64,000 nucleotides of DNA from Cruorifilaria tuberocauda (lineage: Eukaryota; Nematoda; Chromadorea; Rhabditida; Onchocercidae), in assembly GCA_013365365.1 (NCBI GenBank), contig JABVXU010000137.1, positions 62,001 through 126,000 on the forward strand. The letters run 5' to 3'. The position numbers and the translations under genes were made by a program. Below are positions 39,801 to 53,051 of this stretch, piece by piece. The notes below the pieces were generated by a model that saw nothing but the letters and a program-made list of their open reading frames with translations, did no database searches and was not told the origin of the DNA. Numbering within the stretch: the stretch's first letter is position 1; the number at the start of each line of letters is the position of its first letter.

Positions 39801-42800
39801 CGTTATTTTGCTGCTTGCATGCCATCTTACTTTGTTTTCATTTTTTTAGAGCTGATGGAAATATTGAACGGAAAGATTCGGATCGTAAAGAAGATGCATC
39901 TGCCAATAACGGTGAGGTATGATGATCAAATAAATGTTTTCTAATTTCATATTAGTTGAACTGCTAAAAAGTAAGTCCTGTCCTGCCACTTTGAAAATGA
40001 TTTTGTGGTATTAAATTTCAAAAAAATCTCAAAGTCATTTTAGGAGTCAGCTGATGACGAAATTGGCTCTGAAAAAGCAAGTAATGTTGTGACAGTCGAA
40101 GAAGGTAATATTGGGAATCGTGATTTGGGAAATGAGGTACCGATTTTTTAAATAAATATTTCGACAATTAAGATCGTTACGTGATACACATATTAATATA
40201 GTTATCTAGTTGCAAACCAGATATCGTTTTATCAGTGTGAACTCTCTGAAAAAGACTGGTAGTATTGCTTATTATATAGTTTCATTCTATAGAACCATTT
40301 TTTTGCGTCTACTCAGTAATAGCAATGTCTGGATTGATCAATACAACCTGTTACGACTTAGTGTGATAAACTGCGTTGATCGAATTTCTTATATTCTTAT
40401 GTAATATTGCAGTTTTTTCAAACGGATCCACCGCGTGTGCCTGCACTGTTATCGGACGAACACAGCGCGGACGAAGCTGTTTCGTTTCCTGAAAATTCAC
40501 TTACAAAGCATGTGGTGCCGGGTATTTCTGTTGCTGGGAAGTCGTCACGGCACAGAGTCCGTAAAGAAAGCGGTATGGACTTTTTCCGCTGTAAATTTTT
40601 TTGGAATTTGTGCTGTCCATAACTCACAAATTTGCAATGAATCATTGTAGGTAAATCTTCTGTACCTGTGAAATCGCCTCCGTATAAAACAGGTAATGGA
40701 AATACCTCAGATACCGAATGGATGAAAGCAACATCAAAAAGGAATGTGGTAAGGATCATATAAACATTGCATTATGCTTCGAGAATTCTTCCATAGATAT
40801 GTTTTGAAAATTATGAATTTTATGCTTATAGTTTCGCAGAGTTTTTGACTCTGTGACTTGTAACCCGAAAATCCTTTGCATATGAACCATTTAATCCTTT
40901 AGATCGCAGGAACAATATTTTCAGCTTTGTGTACATGAATTGTTAATATTGGATTGTTTTACGATAGTGTTAGAATGAAGATATAATTTTATAAATTAAT
41001 TTAATATTACCCATATTTGAGCTTTAGGTTATGTGTGAGATATATTTAGTTACTTTTTAAATTGTATTAATTTAAAGAACTGTGGCTAAATATGGTACTG
41101 TGTAGAAAGCTATTGGGCATTGAGTAATCTTTCTAAATGTAAATTATTTTTATTGCCAATTTGGCATAGTTAGAGTAGTAGACCAAAGTATATCTTGTTT
41201 TGAGCATTATCGTGCTTTGCGATAAAATACTAAAAGTCTTTGATTACTTATTCTTCTAAACATTCTAATTCTTTGCAGTCATTAGTAGTACCCTTGTAGT
41301 GCTTGCTCGATTATTTATGTTTTGAAAGGATGCATACAACAAATAAAGTTTGATATTTCTTTTGTCTCTCGATTTTGACTTTCATAAATTCATATAAATT
41401 TTTCAGGGAAAAGCAGTGATGCCAGGAAAAAATGCTAGTTCTGGCAGTGCGCCGAAGGAAGATAGTGGAAGCAGCGCAAGTAACACTGCATCGTGGCGAG
41501 CTAGCGATCCGGTAAAGTATATGAAGTGTAACGTGGGAGCTGGAAAAAGATTTGAAACTTTTAAGGTTCATGGGATAAATTGTTTTAGAATCGTCGGCGT
41601 TCTTCTCGATTATGTGTATCGTCAAATACAATAGCACGTGTTATTGGTCGTGCAGGAGGCAATATTAATGCAATTCGCGAAGCTACCGGAGCCCACATTG
41701 AAGTTGAGAAACAAACTGGAAAGAAGGATCAACATGATCGACAAATAACACTTAAGGGTACCGATATTGCGTTAAGGTATCCTACCTTATTGTTTATTAG
41801 TTCAATCATCAATTCACGACGATGAATGACACATTGTGAGCAGCTGCGTTTTACGCCGTAGTCAGTGTTATTGCTCTGAAAACTTTTGGTGTATAAAACA
41901 GTTCCACTGGGAAATTTTTTTAGATAATCTAAAGCAGTAGGTGAGATCTCGGTTCACTATTGTTAACTATTACAAAAATCAGATTTAAATACGCCAAACA
42001 AGTAATTCTGTCCCTTCTAAATAAAGTTAATTTTGTTAATATATTATCTGCTTGTGAAGGATCTGTAGTTTGGCCATGCTTATAAAGTACTAGTTCTTCT
42101 GAAGTTTATCTCTGTCCATAGATTCTCAATGTAAATTAGATCTGGAAGTGGAATGAATGTATGGCATTTTAGTGCATGCAGCTGTTTCACGAGGCACAGC
42201 GTGAATAGATATACGTATGGCTACCATTAATCTGTTATTTAAGGGTTTAATTCAGTTTCAAAATAGCATCCATAAATCATAATATGAGTAAATGCCTGAT
42301 GGGATTAGTGGTAAGACCAGCTGATATGTTTTAATTCAGCGGGTGGTTATTTGTTGAGAAGCGCATGTTAGTGTAAAATCGGCGAATCATTCTTTTTGGT
42401 TTCAGGCAAGCCGTCGAAATGATACAAGGTTTAATTGATGATAGTGAAAGTAACGTAGAAGAAGTGATTCAGCGAGTGATTAATGCCCACAATACCTCCA
42501 CTTCGCAAAGTGAGGAAAATGCCAGTCGAAGTAATTCGGCGTTGACATTATCTAGTACTGCACTTGAAACGACAATACTTTGCCAGAAAAAGTCGCTTGC
42601 CGTCGGTGCACCAATAGAGGTTTGCTATCTTTTTCTTATTTCATCATAAAAGTCTTGTCTTTAGTCTTTTATGAAGCTGTTTTTTTGGCCTTCAGATGTC
42701 GCCTACTGCAACAGCAACAGGCAAGAAAACTCTCCCTTATACTTCTACTACGAATGTATGGGCACAGCGGGCTGCTCAACGCCAAAATCAGAAAAGTAAG

Positions 42801-45800
42801 TAGCTTTATTTTTTGTAAATAGTCTGCATATTCTAACTTGATCTTATCATATTTGTTATGAATATTGTATATTTCAGTAGTGAGTGCAATAGGTTCAGAA
42901 AAGAAGCAAAAAATGTCGTCTGGTGTCATAGAACAAGAAAATCCGATCATTGATCCAATAATACAACTTACAGTACCTGGGGTATTACATCACCAGCAGG
43001 AAATGCCAGTTGCGGAAACTGCTGTTCTTAAAATGGAGGTAAAAGTTACTGTTGGCGTTTGGCATTTATTGTTCGTTTTTGCTTGTTTTCATTTTAGCTA
43101 ATTTATCCTTGATATTAAGGATGAGGTACAAAAACATGGAATAAAAGAATTTTGTCGAGCACCTGGATCAAGAACAGTTTCTACACCCTTTTCAAGTCCA
43201 TCGGTGTCGCCAATTGGTTCGTCCTAGTGCTAATTTTTATTCTCTTCAGAACAAGTTCTCCAGTTATGAGATTTAGATGATTGTTGTGAAGCAGAAATAG
43301 TCGAGAGGGGAAACTGGAAACTGGAGCTCTTGTAAACTGGGAATGGATAGAATATTTATTAAATGAAGTTCGTATGGGGGGCAAGGTGTGCTAGTTGAAA
43401 CTGGACCTTTTCGATTAACTTATTTCGTTAAAGGCCCCGTGAAATCTCCGACTCGCGGCAGCACTATAGTCTCTTCTTCGATCGGTATGACTATACCAAC
43501 TGATACAATAGCAGATATAAAACCTGGAATGGAACTATTTGAAGCGTTAGTTTTTCTTTTCCTTCGTTTCTTAAAACCTAGAATTAATGAAATTTATGTA
43601 TTAAAAAAAATGCCTGGATTTTAGGTTTTCTGTAACTTTTGCTCAAGATTTAACTTGTCTGAAAAATTATTCAGTAGATGTTTTTTTGATATGAGGAGCT
43701 CTTTTTTGCAGCGGACCGAAAATTGAATTTCCCCAAAATATTCCAACCACTGCTCCGCTACTTTCTGGATCAGGTGATCTCTTGCTTTTTATTTTCTATC
43801 TTCTCTATCTTAACGGGATTTTCATCTTACCTATGATTTAAATAAAATTAAAAACACATTGTTTCTGCGTACCGTTAGTCCTATTCAGAAATTTCCTTCA
43901 GAAGAGCGAAGATTCTTTACGAATTACGCGATGTGAATTTTCATTTTACATAATTTACTCCAAAATTTCAAATAAATTTAGACATTACCGAAAGGAGATT
44001 ACAACCACCTCTCGGTACAATGAAATCGAATTTGGATACATTGAGATCTAGCTCCATCGACCAGAAACTTTTTTCGGTAAAGAAGTTTGAAAATTTAACT
44101 TTGTTCAAATTAACATTTGCTCTTCATCTAAGTTTTATTGAAAAGGTAATTAATGGATTATTTTAGTGGAATAATAATGGTTTTTTCATATTTATGTAAG
44201 AAATTTTTTCAGCCATTGGGTTCTACTCGCTCAAATATTATGTCGCCGTCGATCGCTAGCATTTGGAATGATAACATTGTTGATGATAAATCGTGGATTC
44301 CTACACCTTTAGCACCGGTGGAGTTGGAAGACTTTGCGAGAAGCCTTAATGTGCAGCTACCAACTTCAGCGAAGTCCACTAGAGATTACTCGAATCGCGG
44401 TTCCGCAGCTGATCGTGTAGTCGATTTGGCTAAAAATATCGTCAACTTACGGACATCTGTATGTTTTGAAGAGAGAAAGTAGTTTGAAAAACAGTTCGAT
44501 TTGTTCAAATCTATTATGCAAAATCTTTTATGTAGATTTTCGTTCGACAAAGTAACTTAAAATATCACAGAAACATTCCTAATTGGTGGTAAATTTTAAA
44601 GGATGACAGGTCACTCAGTACGACAGGTAACGAGAGTATGGCACGACGCACTTTCTTGGGTGAGAATATACCCCCCTTCGATTTGAATGTCCCTTTTTCA
44701 AATCGTGATTCAGTTGATTGGGGTAATGCAGGACCTTTTCCAACAGATACATTTGCGCGTTGGAGAAATTCTCAGTTAGATTCAACGCCAATCGCAGGAT
44801 CTACTCAAGAAATCGACAGTTCGTCCTGGATAGATCAAGCAAGCCTTTTCCATGAGAAATCTTCGAACCACTATATTTTTATATTCTTTTGTATTTAGAC
44901 ATAAGTCAATTTGTTTTTTTGATGTTTGTTATAGGAACTAATACTTCTCGAGAAATGGATTTATTCTTCCATTGTTATTTGTTAAGTTTAAGGTAGCAGC
45001 CCGTTTAGCATCTACCCGTCAGGAACATCTACCGTTTCCACCGGCAACTACCTATGCAGCCCCGGGGAATTCAGCACATACTACGGGTTCTTTCGGAACT
45101 GATGTAGCAAACGTCAATCTCAGTCATCAACAGCAGTCGACACAGGCATGGAATCGCATGCAATTCCAACAGGTCATTTTGGTTATATTCTGGCTCTTTT
45201 AGATAGTTTCGAATCAAGTTGTAATAAGCGATCTAGAATTGTCAGCATAAGCGTGTCCATCTTGCTATTTGCCATCTTCGTTGCCCAAATTTCGAAAATT
45301 TGTTCTGGCAGCATAATATATCTCAAAATTGTTCGAGATCGAACGCAGCTCCTCTCCTTTATCGTTATTGAATTGGTCTTAATCTCTCCGCTATACTGTA
45401 TTATATGTTTTAAAGATAAGAGTCTCGAATTCATAGCCTTGAAACACAGAATTTACTTTGTATTTTTAATTTGAGAATGTTCCTTCCTAATTTTTCTGTT
45501 GTCGGTGTCCATATTGTTGGTAATGATTGATAAATGTGCTCAGCATTTCAAGTAATCTAAATAGGCATATTGATTTTGGTGCATGAATGAATTCGAAATT
45601 TCGCTAATTTTTAGGCTGCACAAGCTGCCAGTAATGAATATGAAAATTTGACAAATCTTCTCAGTTCATATCGACCAACAGCAGGTTCACAGCATCAACC
45701 AGTACCTTCGCAACAACAACACCAACTATCCCAACCAATTATGCCAATGGGAAATATTAATTATAATGCTGCATCTGCAGCTATTGGAACAACAGGTTTT

Positions 45801-46374
45801 CGGATACCTGCACCACGTTCCCAGATTGCAAATACATCAGTTCCACCGCCACCTTTCTTTAATTCTCAGATCCCTCCACCATCTTCTATGTCGCACCGCG
45901 GTGTGATTCCGGTTACTCAGTCAGCAGCGTTAGTTTATTACCGTTTTATATAGTAATCTGCGGTTACTGTTGGTAATTGTTGAGGAAGACAAAGCATCCT
46001 TCTTAAATTGAAAAGATTATATGGTTCATAAGGAAGCCCTTTGGTCAAGATTGATTTTAGTAGTTTTTCGTTTATCTAGTTGGTTAAGCATGCTCAGTTG
46101 TCTGCTCTGCACCGATCAAAATTTCGTATATTTCTTTTCGTATGGCTTGAATTACCTAATCCAGACTCGAGCAGATCTCGTAGTTTTGAACTTACATTTG
46201 TGCAGGCTATATTGCCCTAATATTAAGCTAAAAGTAGTTTCGCATATCTATTGCAGGAGTGCAATGTGGCCATCAGTTCATTTTTCTGGGCAAGCGCAAG
46301 CGAATGTTACTGAAAATGCGCCATTTCCGCAATACCCGAGTACTACACGTGGAAATTGGAATTATAATTGGTAA
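27894..46374 (+). CDS. mask-1: MASK/ANKHD1: ankyrin-repeat and KH-domain scaffold
   Basis: Orthologue of Drosophila mask and human ANKHD1/ANKRD17, a cytoplasmic and nuclear scaffold in RNA regulation and receptor-kinase/Hippo signalling. About 47 exons give ~2250 residues. Exon starts: 27894, 28224, 28761, 29046, 29300, 29585, 29976, 30408, 30575, 30963, 31195, 31591, 31892, 32119, 32474 (or 32480), 33155, 33845, 35198, 35928, 36174, 36543, 36977, 37265, 37905, 38318, 38657, 38972, 39454, 39676, 39850, 40044, 40413, 40651, 41407, 41589, 42406, 42696, 42878, 43120, 43434, 43712, 43982, 44213, 44602, 44993, 45615, 46257. Block one (~residues 130-575) has about 13 ankyrin repeats (TPLMEA, ALTLAA motifs); block two (~958-1285) has ten, very similar to ANKHD1. 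A Lys-rich helix follows (~1344-1371). One KH domain starts near 1548 with the GXXG loop as IGRAGGNI. The tail is Ser/Gln/Pro-rich. No in-frame ATG precedes ALKALSRSGV in the first exon, so the true start is missing. The join after 44838 is uncertain. Confidence 0.95.
33484..33557. ncRNA. Candidate pre-miRNA-like hairpin in a MASK intron
   Basis: Arms 33484-33514 and 33524-33557 pair over about 30 bp around a 9-nt loop (CTACATGGA). From the loop outward there are 9 perfect pairs (GTCGAGTTA with TAACTCGAC), one pair, one T/C mismatch, about 8 pairs, a 3-nt bulge (AGA), and about 12 more pairs. Size and shape fit an animal miRNA precursor. It sits in the intron between 33365 and 33845. I match it to no miRNA I know; it could also be a small MITE relic. 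Confidence 0.45.
34056..35151 (-). mobile_element. Degenerate mariner transposon inside a MASK intron
   Basis: About 1.1 kb between TA dinucleotides. The left end reads TTAGGATGGTGCAAAGTTAT and the right end, on the minus strand, TTAGGCTGATGCAAAAATAA, matching mariner terminal inverted repeats. Minus-strand frames contain decayed transposase blocks in the right order: HFNQIGKVK (helix-turn-helix linker), ERIVTCNEN (first catalytic block, Asp replaced by Asn), SAKYAPQIDKLSKTL, VHQGNARLEV (second catalytic block, Asp lost) and, after a frameshift, EVSPCPSYSFNLS. Stops and frameshifts break it throughout, so it is dead. It lies in the intron 33991-35197, antisense to MASK. Confidence 0.9.
36296..36542 (+). 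other. GC-AG intron in MASK
   Basis: The exon 36174-36295 ends NGG in phase 1 at GGAG|GCAAGT, and the next exon begins TTTCAG|GT at 36543. Only this GC donor keeps the frame into SQPFDVDMQTESNHDTAL. The nearest GT (after GGCAA) would put a stop a few codons into the next exon. AG|GCAAGT is the accepted consensus for GC-AG introns. Confidence 0.75.
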
Positions 46375-47851
46375 AAGCAGTGATTGATTTTTCCGTTGTA
46401 TTAGTAGCCGCATTATCCAGTGCTTCTCAAGTATAAAATTTCTTTCTGATTTTGCACGACATCATTTTTTCTTCAGTGAATTGTTTCCTCATGGAAACAA
46501 ATATTTACAGTTCTAGGCATTCGTTGCATGTAGCACTTATTGTCTCTTCGCTATTGAATTTAACTTATGCTAGTTAATCATAGTGCGGCTAATTTTTTTA
46601 ATTCTGAATTTTTATTGAGCTACGGAATTTATAGCGAAAGGCATTGCTACTTTTCTTAACGGCGTATTTTTGGCTGTGAAATAATCCATCTAATGAAATA
46701 TTTCTTATCTTTCGTTAGTTGATATTAACCATTATGCTCGTTAATACTGCGCTTTATTTGATATCCCTTTTGCTTCGATCTTCTGGAGTATTTTGTTGAC
46801 GTTTCTGGTAATTTCCGGCATGTTTTCGTTGAAATTTTAATTATCACTTTGTATATTTGTACCTTTTTTCTAAGCCTTCTTTCGTTTCTTCTGCTGCTGC
46901 TGTTACCCTTCCCATCTCTTTTTTACTTTAAGCAGTGATATTAACAGCATTTTTACTAAATTACAAAAAGTTTGGAAGTTTCGTTTTTGGTTTGTTTTTC
47001 ATATTATATAATATGTCAATATATTTTTGAAATACAGTTCAGGCCTTTTTTAAATTTGTTCTGTCATATTTTCCGGAAATTTCATCCTCACTTGGTATAC
47101 TGTTTCATTCAAGTTTTTTTGCGTTTCTCAATTTTCTGTGCTGCTCACCAAATCTCATCAACACACAGAGTAAAAGTTTAGGCGACTCGTTCTCTCACTT
47201 TTTTCTGATTTGCTAGTGAATTTCTCTAGTATGTGAAAGATAACAGAAATAAGTCAAGGTTGCCAAAACTTGACTGGTACGGGTCAGTAATCTTTTTGAT
47301 ATGTTAAATGGTCGTCTTCCTGTTTGATTATTTGCGGCATACTGGATAACTTTTTCTGGTAATAACCTGTTTTCATCCATTAGAACTGTTGAATTTTTGA
47401 TTTGTGAAAGATACCTTCCGAGATCCGCCCTATACTTTTTACTTGCGTGTGTTTATGTGTATTTCGTTCTCTTCCTCAATTTGATCTTGTCAGTCCTCAA
47501 ATATATAAAATTTCAATTATGGCTTGATTCCCTTATTGATCTATTTCAAAATTAAGTGGTTGTAGAGACGAAGTGGAAAAATCATTGAGAGTTTGGCTTG
47601 TTTAGTTTGGTTCAATTGGTCAGTTTGCTTTGCTTTTAACCGTTAAGTTAGCTAAAGTACATTGTTTTTGCTAGGACGCTATTTTTGAAATAGAAAAGAG
47701 TTTAAAGCTCCGAATATAGGAAAAGGTGGGGTATGTCACTTAGCACTATTTTGGATTTTTCTCTGGTTGGTTGAAGTTGTGAATGTTTGACATAAGTTGA
47801 ACTATTGAGACACAAGAGCTGTTTATCCGAGACACAAAGCATTAAGTCAAT
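46375..47851. other. Convergent intergenic region, MASK to globin
   Basis: Contains both 3' UTRs. T-rich, with small clusters such as CTTCTGCTGCTGCTG near 46885. No supported gene. Confidence 0.5.
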
Positions 47852-49617
47852 TCATTGGAAGTTGCAATACCTTCGTTTATTATTTTTTTTCTGTTGAAGA
47901 CAAAACTGTTTGTAAAATTGAATTGGATCGGTCTTTTGCCGTGTGTTGGTTTCATTTGGGCGAACAGAATGATAATGCAGTGTACGTGATATACGTCGTA
48001 GATATCGGCTATTAGCGCGATTAAAACCGATTTTCATGTTTTGCAGCACGAATGAAATCTGAAATTGAGTTCCGATATCTGATGAGTTAATTATTTCTGA
48101 GGCAAAAGAATGATTTATCATTTAAATTATAGTATAACTGTAACTGTAGTTTACTAATTCTGTCTATTCCTCATTAGTATATTTTTGTAAAAGTATAAAA
48201 GAAAAGTTCGCATACATACGTGCTTACCAGCATGTGCCACGTATTTGCCGTTTTTTGATCTTTGTCCCTACCCCAAAGTGAAACAGTTTGCCTCATGCAG
48301 TCATTAAATGTGTCCCAATATCCTGGATCGAATCCGCGTCCTTGAAACGTTGTGTGTCGTTCTCCAAGTGCCTAAAATAACAAATCTTGAAAACTGTTAA
48401 TTCCTTATGAAGCGGATAATTGATAAAACTGATTATTTAGCGAAACAGTTTTTTTTGTTTTTTTTTTTCTCAACGATAATATAACATCCACTGGAAAAGT
48501 GTAAGATTTGTCGCCACCTTTCTCTTCTTCACTAAGTTTTGTCACTACCTCAGTTAGTTTATTTTTTTTTTTTGCAATTATCCAATATTCAATTATCCAA
48601 TTATCCTCCAATATGAATTATATTCAATATCAATTATCCAATTATCCAATATGAATTATATTCATACATTCTGATCTCACCTTAAATGCTCCCAAAGATA
48701 CATTCACTGGAAATTCATTTAAATTTCTAAAATTTCATGTAGCTTTATAAATAAGAAATAGGAAAGAGAAATGACTTAATCAATTATATTCACCTATTCA
48801 CCGGAATTATTCACCTGAAAATGTTGCTCCAATTTTTCCTTATAAGCAATATTGTTAACAATATAGTCGAATGATTTTGTAAAAACAATAGCATGACGTC
48901 TGAAACGTGGATCATATTTCAGTCTTCCTTCTGGAATTTTTTGCAAGCCAAATAAATTCTTCATTTCTGGTCGTGCAGTAAGAATGCGACCAAACAATTG
49001 GATTCCAACTTGCTCTCTTTCTTTGCCCTAAACTTCATTTATTTATTTTTATGTATTTTCTTAATATAAAAAAAATGTAACCTTATCAGTACAATCTTTT
49101 TATCTCGTTTTATTGCTTCATTTTCATTTCTTTTCTTTTTTGGAAGGAAGAAGTGCGAAGGTGAATTCAATTGAATTCCCTTGAATTTCCAATATAAAAT
49201 ACTCTTTACTGTTTAATTTATATTTACTGCTTTTAGTCCTAAAGAGTAATATAAATTAATAATTATTGTTGCCGCATTAACGATAATGGTATGATTTTTT
49301 TGTTTTCTAAACGATGGTTTGAAACTAATACTTGCTGAAGATTGACAATTTTGTTCAGTTAATTAAAAAGCTAATTTGAAAAGTAAGGATACCTTAGTAG
49401 CTCGATTCCAACTATTTTCAATCGTTATTCTTTGACTTTTAGTTAACCATCGTCTATTTTTTGCTTCTGCTTGTCCATTAATAACCGGCTTATTATCCAC
49501 TGATAAATAGTTAATATTATGAGCTAATTCTTTTACTACGGTCGCAAATGCTGTTGAAGTACCATTGGTGGTTAATGAAAGTTTCGATGAGTCGTTTGAT
49601 TGTTCATTAACACTCAT
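47852..49617 (-). CDS. Nematode globin with N- and C-terminal extensions
   Basis: A haem-binding globin of the intracellular, neuroglobin-like type widespread in nematodes, probably for redox sensing or gas binding rather than bulk transport. Four exons in phase 0: 49617-49393, 49027-48815, 48371-48228 and 48058-47852, giving 262 residues. The globin fold spans about residues 63-215. The CD1 Phe is Phe101 (NLFGL), the distal E7 His is His120 (RFRRHAIVF) and the proximal F8 His is His152 (ALGERHTTF). The E7-F8 spacing of 32 equals that of neuroglobin. All four exons are whole-codon, so exon skipping would keep the frame. The first ~60 residues are Ser/Thr/Asn-rich with no signal peptide. The last ~45 are basic (LRRISRTLHYHS to KKNNKRRYCNFQ) and not part of the fold. 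Which glb gene it matches I cannot say. Confidence 0.92.
48575..48665. repeat. Tandem repeat in a globin intron
   Basis: Repeated CAATTATCCAATTATC and CCAATATGAATTATATTCA blocks, about two copies of a 40-50 bp unit with internal sub-repeats of CAATTATC. Lies between globin exons 2 and 3. Confidence 0.85.
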
Positions 49618-52600
49618 TTCTCTTCATAATATTTTTTAAGAAATTTTTGCAACATCGATGAAACTCCTAGAAATCATTGCTCTCATTATGATATCCAGAA
49701 GCTACATTAAAAAAGTATTAAGAAAGTAATATACAATCGCGCACATTCCTTAATAGCATTTATCTATTGTAATCAAAACTTGTTTAAAATTGAAAATCAC
49801 AAAAATCACAAATTGAAATCACAGGAAATCGAATGGAACACAGAATATATCTGCCTGCTCAATGTTATAATAAGGTTTCATTTATTCGATAAAATAGATT
49901 AGCTAGGAAAAGACGCTATGATATAATAGGAAAATAAAATTATGAAATTACAATTTGTTCTTGCAAATAAAATTTATACGTTATCTTAGAAACGTAGTGG
50001 TATATTTAAAGTTTTATCGATAGTGTAATTGAGATATTTTTAGAATGATAAAATGAGATGAAATCCTCCTCCTGAGGAATAAACCAGAAAAATATTAGCT
50101 TGATTTAAATTTCATCAATTTCAATTTCTACACGGAGAATACCTGATCATTACTTCACTTCATGGAATCATCATTCATCATTTCATAATTTCATAACTAA
50201 TAATTGTATGTAGTTAAATTGAATAATTAAATACTGGAAATACATATCGCATTCCGTTCAGGATAAATTTTAGCTATAAAATCCGTTAAATTGCAAACGT
50301 AAATTCTTTCATCCTAGACAAAAGAAAGAAATAAACTAAAAAAAATGAAAAGAAGAAAGTGAAGTAGTTTTGTTGGCATATAAATTGCTGATATGACATT
50401 GAGTAATACTGAAATGAATCTTCCTCTGAATAATTTTCTTTTAAGTGCTTTTTCCACCAGAATACAATTTTATTAAATTAAATTTTTAACAACAAACAAA
50501 CATTTTCTGGCTTATTCCTGCTTAATTCCTTCGGATTGGTTAATAAAGTGATCGTAAGCGGAAACAATTCAATTACCTTCCATTTGCCTTTTGTGTTACC
50601 TCTACCAAAATGAGTAAAAGCAGCAGTTAGTAAACATGATCATTTCATTGCCTAAACAATGAATAAATAAATCATTGCTTTCTATTTACAATATTTTATC
50701 ATAACTTTTCTTTCTTATATTAACAAAACAAAAATTGAATTAAATTCAAAAAAAACTTCCTAAATTTCACAAATTCCCTGTTAAATTTGAAAATTTAACA
50801 AATTCTGTTTATATGATTTAATATGAAATAAATTCGTTAGAAATTTCTAACAAATTATAGCACGAATGAGAAATATGCAAGCGATTAAAATTCATAAGAA
50901 AAGAATTTTGAAGGGAAAGAATGCATCCATTATGCAAAAAATATTGGGTTTTAAATAAATGCGAAAAAGAAGAAATGATTAAATTCTCACAATTAATATA
51001 TTCTGTTCAATAATTAAATGAATATGAACACGCAAAAATTGCTTCTATTTAAATTCTTGAAAGTAACAAAAGCTTAGGAAATTGGAAAGTGAAAGGAACA
51101 AAAAAGAAAAAATCTTTCTGTAATTTATAAGTAACTATCATGAAATTGAAATTAATTCCATTTCATTTTTTAGTTTACTTTTTTAAATTAGTAACACAAA
51201 GGTTTAGAGTTTTCAACAAAACTTTTCAGGAAATGAATGAAAATTTTTGCGGATTAATTGATGGATGATATGCATACATATAGATATAACATGTTTATAG
51301 ATGTTATGATTATTACTTTGTAATATAATCATATAAATATGTTATGACGTAAAACTTCAACCATTAATCCAATCAATAGATGATGAAATCAAATTAAAAT
51401 CAAATTAAAAGTATATAGGATGTGACCAAAAAATGATTGACGATTTAATAAAATGATTATTAGTCGTTGCTTATTAGATAAAATGTATGGTAAGTGATTG
51501 AAAATAAGTTTTTTTGTTTTTTTTTTTAATATTTAAAAATCCATCAGATCCTATTGAAAATTTTTTATATCAGTAAGGAAAAAAGTACTCATCTCAATCT
51601 CTTCATGTTATCTCAATAGCACATTTATATCAATTGGATTCTAACTATTATATTCATTAGTTTTCTTCAAATGCAAATTAATTACTCTATTGTTTTGTTT
51701 GAAAAATTTTAGAAAACATATAAATCGAGGAATCACATTTTGAATTTTGCCATTTATTGTCTTGGTAAAAAAAATAACTGAGCAAATTTGATGAATTTAA
51801 AATATTTCACACCCGTTGCAATTGATAACTAAAATCATAAGTATCAAAATATTTTATCGATTGCATTTCAACGTTTATTGATAATTATGCTAAAAAGAAA
51901 ATGAAACATTTTGTCAAATGTCCATTATTAATTTCAGAATGAACAGAAGATGATTAGAATAGGCCCAAGAAGAGTAAGTTTTTTTTTTGAGAAAGAGAGC
52001 AATCATCAACTAAGATACTCAGGTGTTAGAATTGTCATTTGTCCCTTCACATCTTTCTTTTTTTTTTTGTTTTGGTTTTTATAGTAATAGTAAAAAAGTT
52101 CATATACTTTTTTTTTTTCAAAAACTTTCAAAATCTTTTCAAATACACTTATCCTTTTTTCTCACTTAAGATTATCCAGAATCAATACAATCAAAAAGAT
52201 AGCGAAAATTTTCTACATGAAACTTTTTTTTTTCATTTTTTTAAAAAATTTACTCAATGTTAAAAATATTCAAATAATTAATGATCATTTATAAATAGTA
52301 ATATATTTGTTGAAAATTTCCTAAAATTATCATGAAAAATTGAATGTGAAAATAAGGCAATAAAGAGTTTTAAGCATATTTCATTCATTTTTCTTAAGGA
52401 ATAGATAAAGCTAAAACTAGCTAGATTCAGGACTAAAATCTAAACTAACTGAGAAAATACTTGACAAATAAAATTAGCTGGTTGCTTAATTGTATTATCT
52501 TCTATCATTTAATTTTCTCTTCTAAATTTTTTTAGAAATTTTAGAAATTATTTCACCATGTAACTTCTATCCTAGAAATTAAAAGATCCTAATTGTAGAT

Positions 52601-53051
52601 ATATTAATTAAAACAAAATACAAAACAAATCTTTGATAATTAATTTATGATTGGTTACTTTGTTATCCTACTAATAATTTTTTCTCCACTTTTTTGGCGT
52701 CCAAACTTTATTCAAATCTTTTGCAGCTTTCGAAATAAAAATGGAATTCATTTTAAAAACATAGAAATGATGCAAATCATAATTTTTATGATTTTTTGAT
52801 GATTAATATAGTGATTCATATGAATTCCAACAACATAAAAATGATAACGATTTTCTTTCTCATTAATTCTTCCATTAAGTGAAAAGTGTTGAACTGATTT
52901 TCTATTTTTGAGAGAGTACAAATTTCATGATTACTTTTGGAATGATCTTAAACGGGAAAAATAAATAAACAAACGGTGTTTCTGTCTGATCCATATTTGT
53001 TTAATTATTTTTTCGATTTATTCCGTTAACTTTCATTGATAGCATTTCAAG
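49618..53051. other. Intergenic region right of the globin
   Basis: AT-rich with poly-T runs; should contain the globin promoter and 5' UTR. An ATTTCTAG acceptor-like site lies on the minus strand about 40 bp before the start codon, so a leader exon or trans-splice is possible. I see no gene. Confidence 0.45.

Noticed and set aside
45148..45474. Hydrophobic plus-strand frame in MASK
   Set aside because: Lies mostly in the intron after the donor at 45172; the exon uses another frame.
51285..51350. Imperfect inverted repeat ATAACATGTTTAT / ATAAATATGTTAT
   Set aside because: Arms only about 13 nt with a long AT-rich loop; expected by chance in such DNA.
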